From positions 6,637,001 to 6,701,000 of the forward strand of contig NZ_CP045644.1 of NCBI RefSeq assembly GCF_009498455.1: DNA of 64,000 bases. Direction: 5' to 3'. The notes beneath the pieces are model-generated. The model did no database searches. It was given only the letters and a program-made list of their open reading frames with translations, and was not told the origin of the DNA. This DNA is from Variovorax paradoxus (lineage in GTDB: Bacteria > Pseudomonadota > Gammaproteobacteria > Burkholderiales > Burkholderiaceae_C). A program made the position numbers and the translations under genes. Positions 55,898-64,000 of this stretch are shown here, in pieces; within the stretch, counting starts at the first letter, position 1, and each line of letters starts with the position of its first letter.

Positions 55898-56920
55898 TCA
55901 GCTGGGTTGCAGCTGCTGGATTTCCTTGGCGCGCGCCACTTCCATTTCGCGCGGCAGCGTCACCGCGTTCTTCACCGCAAGAATCTCCGCCATCACGCTC
56001 ACCGCGATCTCGGGCGGCGTCTTGCTGCCGATGAAGATGCCGATGGGCCCGCGCAGGCGCGCGAGCGATTCGGCCGTCTGGTCGAAGTGCTCGATCATGC
56101 GGTCGCGCCGCGCGTCGGCATTGCGGCGCGAGCCGATGGCGCCCACGTAGAAGGCTTCGCTCTGCAGCGCTTCGAGCAGCGCGAGGTCGTCGAGCTTGGG
56201 GTCGTGCGTGAGCGCGACCACGCAGCTGCGGCGGTCGGGCCGGAAGGCCAGCACGGCGTCGTCGGGCATCTCGGTGGTGATCGTCACGCCGGACAGCGTC
56301 CACGCGGTGCGGTACTCGGCGCGCGGGTCGCACAGCGTCACGGCGAAGCCGCTGAACTTGGCCATGGTCGCGAGGTATTCGGCGAGCTGGCCGGCGCCGA
56401 TCAGCAGCATGCGGTACTCGGGGCCGAAGGTGTTGGTGAGCTCGGTGTCGTTCACCGTGAGCTCGTCGGGCGCGGTCGCCTCGGCCAGCCGCACCGCGCC
56501 GGTGGCCAGCGTCACCGTGCGGCGCATGAGCTTGCCGCGTTCGAGTTCGGCGACCAGCGTGTCGAGCGTGTCGGCGTCGGGCGCGTATTCGAGCAGCAGC
56601 TCGAGCGTGCCGCCGCAGGGCAGCCCGAAGCGGTGCGCCTCGTCGGCCGTGATGCCGTATTTGACGAGCGCGGGCGGCGCGCCCAGCGGCACGTCTTCGC
56701 CCTTGCCGTGGGCATGGCTGTAGCGCGCGATGAGGTCGTCTTCGATGCAGCCACCCGAGACCGAGCCGACCACGGCGCCGTCTTCGGCCAGCGCCATGAT
56801 CGAGCCCACGGGCCGCGGCGACGAGCCCCAGGTGCGCACCACGGTGGTCAGCAGCGCGCGCTTGCCGGCACGCCGCCAGTCGCGCAGCGTGCGCAGCACC
56901 ATGACATCGAGGTTTTCCAT
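55898..56920 (-). CDS. XdhC-family molybdenum cofactor chaperone
   Basis: A 340-residue XdhC/CoxI-type protein. The N-terminal XdhC domain has TWGSSPRPVGSIMALAEDGAVVGSVSGGCIEDDL (with the conserved Cys) and the C-terminal half is a Rossmann domain (LLIGAGQLAEYLATMAKFSGF; YVGAIGSRRNADARRDRM). XdhC binds the molybdenum cofactor, supports its sulfuration and hands it to molybdenum hydroxylases. It is the last gene of the cox cluster, following coxG at 16 bp, and supports cofactor loading of CoxL. Confidence 0.9.
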   Translation of the reverse strand: MENLDVMVLRTLRDWRRAGKRALLTTVVRTWGSSPRPVGSIMALAEDGAVVGSVSGGCIEDDLIARYSHAHGKGEDVPLGAPPALVKYGITADEAHRFGLPCGGTLELLLEYAPDADTLDTLVAELERGKLMRRTVTLATGAVRLAEATAPDELTVNDTELTNTFGPEYRMLLIGAGQLAEYLATMAKFSGFAVTLCDPRAEYRTAWTLSGVTITTEMPDDAVLAFRPDRRSCVVALTHDPKLDDLALLEALQSEAFYVGAIGSRRNADARRDRMIEHFDQTAESLARLRGPIGIFIGSKTPPEIAVSVMAEILAVKNAVTLPREMEVARAKEIQQLQPS

Positions 56921-56936
56921 GACAAGACCTTGTGCG

Positions 56937-57632
56937 TCAGGCGGCGTCGCCGGGGGTGGATGCGTCGTCGCCGTCCTTCTTGCCGAAGCCCATCTTCTTC
57001 ATGAGGCCCGACATCACGCCGGCCTTCTCGGCGGGCGCCTCATCGGCCGATGCCTCCGCGGGCGGTGCGGGCGGCGGGCCATATCGGCTTTGCATCTCGG
57101 CCTCGAAGCGCTTGAAGAAATCGTCGGCGGTGGACTTGGCCGCACCGTCGATCAGGCGTTGGCCGAGCTGTGCGATCTTGCCGCCGACCTGGGCCTGCAC
57201 GGTGTAGTCGAGTTCGCAACCTGCGGGTGCTGGTGCGGCTTCGGCTGGCACAGCGGCCACGGCCTCAGCGGCGGGTGCGCCCTCTGCGGCAGGTGCACCG
57301 TCGGCCACGACGGGCGCCGCATCCGCAGCACCAGACAGCGGCTTGAGCGACACGCTCGACGAGCCCTTGGCGAACCCCGCCACGCCGCCCTGCCCCTCGA
57401 AGGTGAGCTTGTAGCCGTCGGGCGCGACGATGTCCGACAGCATCACCTTGCCGCTGAACTTGGCCGACACCGGGCCGATCTTCACGGCCAGCGCCACGCT
57501 GTAGGTGTTGTCGCCCGTGAGCTCGAACTTGTCGCAGCCGGGAATGCACTTCTTGAGCGTCTCGGGGTCGTTGAGCGCTTCCCAGGCCTGTTGTTGGGTG
57601 ACGCCGAGGCGGCGGTTTCCGAGCATTTCCAT
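56937..57632 (-). CDS. coxG: CoxG-like SRPBCC protein
   Basis: A 231-residue protein: residues 1-150 form the CoxG/SRPBCC fold (MEMLGNRRLGVTQQQAWEALNDPETLKKCIPG, KFSGKVMLSDIVAPDGYKLTFEGQG), with a low-complexity Ala/Pro insert around 105-140, and a Lys-rich membrane-binding tail (VMSGLMKKMGFGKKD). CoxG helps recruit CO dehydrogenase to the membrane in Afipia (Oligotropha); here its role is by homology. Downstream of coxE in the same direction. Confidence 0.88.
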   Translation of the reverse strand: MEMLGNRRLGVTQQQAWEALNDPETLKKCIPGCDKFELTGDNTYSVALAVKIGPVSAKFSGKVMLSDIVAPDGYKLTFEGQGGVAGFAKGSSSVSLKPLSGAADAAPVVADGAPAAEGAPAAEAVAAVPAEAAPAPAGCELDYTVQAQVGGKIAQLGQRLIDGAAKSTADDFFKRFEAEMQSRYGPPPAPPAEASADEAPAEKAGVMSGLMKKMGFGKKDGDDASTPGDAA

Positions 57633-57665
57633 GGTGGGTTTCCTTTGTTCTTCCTGAGTCCGGTC

Positions 57666-58880
57666 CTAGCGGCTGGCGCGCATCAGCGCGGCCAGGCTGG
57701 CGGCCAGCTGTTCCAGTGCATTCAGATTGTGGACCGCCAGCATCGCGTCCGCATGGCGGTGCAGCACGGCGGCCCCACGCGCCAGAGGGGCGTAGCCCTC
57801 GAAGCGCAGCAGCGGGTTGAGCCACAGCAGGCGGCGCGAATGGCGCTTCAGCCACTGCAGCTCGGTTTCGAGCTGCGCCGGTTCACCGGTGTCGAGCCCG
57901 TCGCTGATCACCAGCACCAGCGTGCGGCGACCGATGAGCCGGCGCGCATGCGACTGGCGCAGCTCGGCCAACGAACCGCCCAGCCGCGTGCCGCCCGCGA
58001 AGTCGTCGATCGCCAGGCTGGCGGCCTCCAGCATGGCGTCGGCATCGGCCAGCCGGAAGGCCGGCGTGAGGTCGGTCAGCCGCGTGCCGAAGGCGAACAC
58101 GTCGCGCCGGCCAGCGCGACGCGTGGCGGCATGCAGGAAGGCCAGCAGCAGGCGGGCGTAGCGCTCCATCGAGCCCGACACGTCGACCAGCACCAGCAGC
58201 GGCAACGGTTGCTCGCGCCGCGCCAGCCGGGGCAGTCGCAGGATCTCGCCGCCGGTGCGGGCCGCCTCGTGCAGCACGCCGGGCCAGTGCATGCGGGCGT
58301 GCGCGCTGCCCGCATCACCGGCCGGGCGCAGGCGGCGCGTGGGCAGCCGGGGCACCGGCAGCGTGATGTCGCGCGCCAGCCGCTCGACCAGCCGGTACTC
58401 GGCCGCGCCGAGCGCGTTGAAGTCGGCATGCTGCAGCCGCTGGCGGTCGCTGGCCGTCATGGCGGCGTCGAACTTGATCTCCTCGTCGGGCTTGGACGGC
58501 GCCGCGGGCTTGACGGCATCACGCGGCGGGCTCAGCGCCTCGCGCACGCGCGGGCGGCGCTTGGAGGGTTCGGCCTTGCCTTCGGCGCTGGGCAGCATCT
58601 GGGCGAGCAGCTTGTTGGCCAGCTCGGGGTCGCGAAACCACGCGTCGAAGAGTTCGCGGAACACCAGCCGGTCTTGCTCGCGACTGACCATCACGGCCTC
58701 CATGGCGGCGCTCAGGTCGAGCTTGTCTTCGACGCCGACCCACGTGATCGCCTCGGTCGCGAGCGCGATGCGCATGGCGTCGGTGCGCACGCCGGCGCGG
58801 CGCAATGCGCGGCCGAAGGCGGCGATGTTGCCCGCCAGCTTGCCGCTGCGGACGTCGCCGAGTTGCTGGATGCCGGCCAT
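57666..58880 (-). CDS. coxE: CoxE-like VWA domain protein
   Basis: A 404-residue protein with a C-terminal von Willebrand A domain: the MIDAS motif is LLVLVDVSGSMERY (DxSxS, about residues 230-240) and VISDGLDTGEP follows. CoxE works with the AAA ATPase CoxD to insert the copper or sulfur into the Mo site of CO dehydrogenase. Start ATG 58880. The N-terminal half (AGIQQLGDVRSGKLAGNIAAF) is less conserved. Separated from coxD by a 177-bp hairpin-rich intergenic repeat. Confidence 0.88.
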   Translation of the reverse strand: MAGIQQLGDVRSGKLAGNIAAFGRALRRAGVRTDAMRIALATEAITWVGVEDKLDLSAAMEAVMVSREQDRLVFRELFDAWFRDPELANKLLAQMLPSAEGKAEPSKRRPRVREALSPPRDAVKPAAPSKPDEEIKFDAAMTASDRQRLQHADFNALGAAEYRLVERLARDITLPVPRLPTRRLRPAGDAGSAHARMHWPGVLHEAARTGGEILRLPRLARREQPLPLLVLVDVSGSMERYARLLLAFLHAATRRAGRRDVFAFGTRLTDLTPAFRLADADAMLEAASLAIDDFAGGTRLGGSLAELRQSHARRLIGRRTLVLVISDGLDTGEPAQLETELQWLKRHSRRLLWLNPLLRFEGYAPLARGAAVLHRHADAMLAVHNLNALEQLAASLAALMRASR

Positions 58881-58893
58881 GTATGTGCCGCGT

Positions 58894-59062
58894 GCTCAGA
58901 AGGTGTAAATGAATCCGGCGTGGCCGAGCAGCCCGCCCAGGCGCGCCTCCTCAAGGCGCAAAGCGCAGCCATAGCTTGGGCTATGGCGAGCATTTGCAAC
59001 GCCGAGGGGGCATGTCTGGGCGGGATGAGCGGGCATGGTGGGTTCGTTCGCACCTTCTCAGC
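58894..59062. repeat. Hairpin-rich intergenic element between coxD and coxE
   Basis: A stretch with no gene, bounded by imperfect inverted 12-mers: GCTCAGAAGGTG (58894-58905) and CACCTTCTCAGC (59051-59062, one mismatch), so the right end overlaps the coxD stop. Inside are hairpins GCGCCT-CCTCA-AGGCGC (58951-58967) and CCATAGC-TTGG-GCTATGG (58969-58986). It interrupts an otherwise tightly packed operon and looks like an inserted dispersed repeat. Copy number cannot be checked here. Confidence 0.5.
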
Positions 59063-59960
59063 TCGCGAGCGGTTCCTCGGGCCTCAGCAGGTCGGAGGCC
59101 AGCTCGTGCGTCAGCGCCGCCACGTCGTCGCGCTGCTTGAAGAGGATGCCGGCGGTGTCGACGACCACTTCGGGGTCGAGTTCGACGGTGTCGAGCGCGA
59201 TGAGCGCCCGCGCCCACTCCACGCTTTCGGCAATGCCGGGTGCGCGCTGGAAGGCGTTGACGAACGGCGCCGCGCGCAGCCGCGCGACAAAAGCGGCCAC
59301 CTGCGCCGACAGCGTCTCGCCGGCCTGCGGCACCTGCGCGCGCACGATGGCGAGTTCACGCTCGCGCTCGGGATAGTCGAGCCAGTGGTAAAGACAGCGC
59401 CGCTTCACCGCATCGTTCAGCTCGCGCGTGCGGTTGCTGGTGAGCAGCGTCACTGGCGGCACCACGGCGCGCACGGTGCCCAGCTCGGGAATGCTGACCT
59501 GGTACTCGCCCAGGTACTCGAGCAGGAAGGCTTCGAAGGGCTCGTCGGCGCGGTCGACCTCATCGATCAGCAGCACGGCACCGGGTGCGGGCGTCTGCAG
59601 CGCCTGCAGCAGCGGACGGCGGATCAGGTAGTGCGGCTGGTAGACCTCGGCTTCGACATCGCGTGCCGCACCCGTGGCTTCGGCCGCGCGCATGTGCAGC
59701 AGCTGCGCGGCGTAGTTCCATTCGTACAACGCCTCGCGCTGCTCCATGCCGTCGTAGCACTGCAGGCGCAGCAACTCGCGCTGGAGCGCGATCGACAGCG
59801 CCTTGGCCAACTCGGTCTTGCCGACACCGGGTTCGCCTTCGAGCAGCAACGGGCGCTGCAACTTGAGCGCGAGGAACACCGCGGTGGCCAGGCGGCGGTC
59901 GGCAAAGTAGCCGGCCTGCATCAAACCGTCGGAAAGGGCGTCGATGGTCGGAAAAGTCAT
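59058..59960 (-). CDS. coxD: CoxD-like MoxR-family AAA ATPase
   Basis: A 300-residue AAA+ ATPase: Walker A LLEGEPGVGKTELAKAL (residues 37-53), Walker B AVLLIDEVDRADEPFEAFLLEYLGEYQ, sensor region LLTSNRTRELNDAVKRRCLYHWLDYP. In carboxidotrophs CoxD unfolds or matures the Mo hydroxylase together with CoxE. Its partner coxE follows on the same strand, after the repeat-like gap. Confidence 0.92.
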   Translation of the reverse strand: MTFPTIDALSDGLMQAGYFADRRLATAVFLALKLQRPLLLEGEPGVGKTELAKALSIALQRELLRLQCYDGMEQREALYEWNYAAQLLHMRAAEATGAARDVEAEVYQPHYLIRRPLLQALQTPAPGAVLLIDEVDRADEPFEAFLLEYLGEYQVSIPELGTVRAVVPPVTLLTSNRTRELNDAVKRRCLYHWLDYPERERELAIVRAQVPQAGETLSAQVAAFVARLRAAPFVNAFQRAPGIAESVEWARALIALDTVELDPEVVVDTAGILFKQRDDVAALTHELASDLLRPEEPLAS

Positions 59961-60018
59961 GGCGAAGCGTAGCGGAAGACGCGCGGGTGTCGCGCCTTCC
60001 GGTGGGCGGCTGGCGGCT

Positions 60019-60810
60019 TCAGCCGAGTGCCTTGGTCACGGCGCGCTGCGTGAGCACGCTGATCAGGTTCGCGCGGTAGGCGGCCGAGGCGTGCAGGTCG
60101 CTGTTCAGGTCGCTCGCGTCGATCTTCACGGCGGCAGCTGCCGCGGCGGTGAAGCTCTTGTTGAGCGCGTCTTCGAGCCCGGCATGGCGGAACACGCCGT
60201 TGCCCGCGCCGGTGACGGCCACGCGCACGCCGCTGTCGTACTGCGCCAGGAAGATGCCGACCAGCGGGAAGTTGGAGGCCTTCTGGCGCAGCTTCTCGTA
60301 CACGGCGCGCTTCGGAATGGGGAAGCGGATCGCGGTGATCAGCTCGTCTTCTTCGAGTGCCGTGGTGAACAGGCCCTGGAAGAAGTCGTCGGCGGCGATT
60401 TCGCGCTTCGACGTGACGATGGTCGCGCCCGACGCCAGCACGGCGCTCGGGTAGCACGCCGCCGGGTCGTTGTTGGCCACGGAGCCGCCGACGGTGCCCA
60501 TCGCGCGCACCTGCCGGTCTCCGATGCGCGACGCGAGGTCGGCCAGCGCGGGGTACGCGGCCTTCACGTCGCCATGGTTCGCCACGTCGAGGTGGCGCGA
60601 CATGGCGCCGAGGGTGACCGTGCCGCCATCTTTCTTGATGCCGGTGAGTTCCTTGATACCGCTCAGGTCCACCAGTTGCTCAGGCGCGGAAAGCCTGAGC
60701 TTCATGGAGGCGAGCAGTGTCTGACCGCCGGCGAGCGGCTTGGCGCCCGCGGCGATGAGTTTGGCCGCATCGGCCACGGTGGCTGGCCGTTCGAGAGTGA
60801 AGGCGTACAT
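60019..60810 (-). CDS. coxM: Molybdenum hydroxylase FAD subunit, CoxM type
   Basis: A 263-residue FAD-binding medium subunit of the CO dehydrogenase/xanthine dehydrogenase group: AKPLAGGQTLLASMKLRL and GTVGGSVANNDPAACYPSAVLASGA (FAD pyrophosphate contacts, AGGQ and TxGG). It passes electrons from the FeS subunit to the electron acceptor. Start MYAFTLERP, ATG at 60810. Follows coxL on the same strand with 25 bp between. Confidence 0.92.
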   Translation of the reverse strand: MYAFTLERPATVADAAKLIAAGAKPLAGGQTLLASMKLRLSAPEQLVDLSGIKELTGIKKDGGTVTLGAMSRHLDVANHGDVKAAYPALADLASRIGDRQVRAMGTVGGSVANNDPAACYPSAVLASGATIVTSKREIAADDFFQGLFTTALEEDELITAIRFPIPKRAVYEKLRQKASNFPLVGIFLAQYDSGVRVAVTGAGNGVFRHAGLEDALNKSFTAAAAAAVKIDASDLNSDLHASAAYRANLISVLTQRAVTKALG

Positions 60811-60835
60811 GGTGTGTGAGTCCTTCTGTTGTTGT

Positions 60836-63274
<2,439 letters not shown>

Positions 63275-63288
63275 GATGCGGCTCCCTT

Positions 63289-63786
63289 TCAGGCGGTGAC
63301 GGTTGTCTTGACCGGGGTGCCCGAGGCCATGGCCTCGCCACCCATCTTCACGGCCTTCACGATGTTCTGGTAGCCCGTGCAACGGCACAGGTTGCCCTCG
63401 AGCAGCTCGCGGATTTCCGATTCGCTCGACTTGGGGTGGTGGGTGCACAGGTCGATGGCGCTCATGACCATGCCCGGGGTGCAGAAACCGCACTGCAGGC
63501 CGTGGCACTCCTTGAAGGCCGCCTGCATGGGGTGCATGGTGCCGTCGGCTTCGGCAATGCCTTCGATGGTGGTGATGTCGGCACCGGTCGCCTGCGCGAC
63601 AAGGATGTTGCACGACTTGACCGCGCGACCGTTCAAGTGGACCGTGCAGGCGCCGCACTGGGCGGTGTCGCAGCCGACGTGGGTTCCGGTGAGGTGGAGG
63701 TGCTCGCGGATCGCGTGCACAAGGAAGGTGTTCGGTGGGGCGTCGACCGTGACCGGACGGCCGTTGACCTTGAAAGCGACCTGCAT
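63289..63786 (-). CDS. coxS: Molybdenum hydroxylase [2Fe-2S] subunit, CoxS type
   Basis: A 165-residue small subunit with two [2Fe-2S] sites: plant-type GCDTAQCGACTVHLNGRAVKSC and the helical QCGFCTPGMV with NLCRCTGYQNIV (CxxC and CxC). It transfers electrons from the Mo site to FAD. First gene of the coxSLM cluster; its start is 214 bases from the window edge, and the upstream gap holds the likely promoter region. Confidence 0.95.
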   Translation of the reverse strand: MQVAFKVNGRPVTVDAPPNTFLVHAIREHLHLTGTHVGCDTAQCGACTVHLNGRAVKSCNILVAQATGADITTIEGIAEADGTMHPMQAAFKECHGLQCGFCTPGMVMSAIDLCTHHPKSSESEIRELLEGNLCRCTGYQNIVKAVKMGGEAMASGTPVKTTVTA

Positions 63787-63971
63787 GTGGCTGTCTCCGT
63801 GGAAGGTGATGGCTGGTTCAGCGGGCCATCTTGGATGCCGCTCTTTCGCACTATCCTAGGCAAAAACCCTTGACACTTGCACAGACCGCGGGAAATTCTC
63901 AAAATGAAACAGCTTGTCGTCCGGCGAGCCCGGAAAAGCCGCCCGCCCTCCCCGCGCGAAGAAGAATCCTC

Positions 63972-64000
63972 ATGATGATGTCCGCTTCCGCCGCCCCGCC
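63972..64000 (+). CDS. Start of a divergent gene, truncated at the window end
   Basis: ATGATGATGTCCGCTTCC at 63972 in a position divergent from coxS, with about 185 bp between. A gene start here is plausible (for instance the regulator of the cox genes), but only nine codons are visible and no ribosome site is clear, so this is a tentative call. Confidence 0.25.

Overview
The window is GC-rich chromosomal DNA with dense genes and many 1-8 bp start/stop overlaps. It most likely comes from a betaproteobacterium of the Comamonadaceae, Variovorax or a close relative. The grounds are the gene order gyrA - DUF2059 - serC - pheA - tyrA - aroA/cmk fusion - rpsA - ihfB - lapA - lapB, the tmRNA tag ANDERFALAA, the two TRAP transporter sets, the IclR control and the cox-type molybdenum hydroxylase set. 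No non-coding stretch exceeds about 270 bases, and I saw no tRNA, rRNA, CRISPR array, prophage or transposase.

Region 1 (1-5264, minus strand): an IclR regulator, a DctP-DctQ-DctM TRAP transporter with ATGA overlaps, and the start of an amidase that runs off the window edge. This looks like a regulated uptake and hydrolysis unit. Region 2 (5265-8371, minus): a GGDEF-EAL protein and a Cache-GGDEF diguanylate cyclase.

Region 3 (8497-16236): an RpoE/ChrR-type lipid and photooxidative-stress island. A minus-strand ECF sigma factor and its ChrR-like zinc anti-sigma factor lie between two plus-strand operons. Operon one is a CFA-like methyltransferase, a frameshifted DUF1295 gene, a DUF6134-like gene and a DUF2177 gene. 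Operon two is a flavin oxidoreductase, DUF1365 and a second CFA-like methyltransferase that lacks two canonical CFA residues. Three promoter-like sites of the form NNATCC-N18-TA face the sigma gene and both operons. I consider this the most interesting system in the window, and it may be a furan or branched fatty acid pathway.

Region 4 (16333-20510): a Fur-boxed fecI-fecR-TonB receptor iron uptake set. Region 5 (20692-24593, minus): a five-PAS GGDEF-EAL protein with a degenerate GGDEF motif, then ssrA (tmRNA) with its promoter in the end of gph and a strong terminator. Region 6 (24606-26782, minus): gph, ubiG and an OmpA-like lipoprotein-sized porin-family gene.

Region 7 (27007-39863, plus): the housekeeping superoperon gyrA to lapB plus a secreted helix-hairpin-helix protein. 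It covers DNA supercoiling, serine/aromatic amino acid synthesis, translation, nucleoid folding and envelope assembly. Region 8 (39983-49414, plus): a second TRAP transporter, crcB, and a six-gene Mrp/Pha cation/proton antiporter operon with a fused A/B subunit.

Region 9 (49433-55876): an uncharacterised TetR-controlled ABC unit (binding protein, permease, ATPase) with an epimerase, a GNAT protein and a DHDPS-family aldolase. Two near-identical operators sit on its promoters. Region 10 (55898-63786, minus): coxSLM, coxD, coxE, coxG and an xdhC-like gene. The large subunit carries the AYRGAGR motif, so this is a form II (CODH-like) molybdenum hydroxylase rather than a proven CO dehydrogenase.
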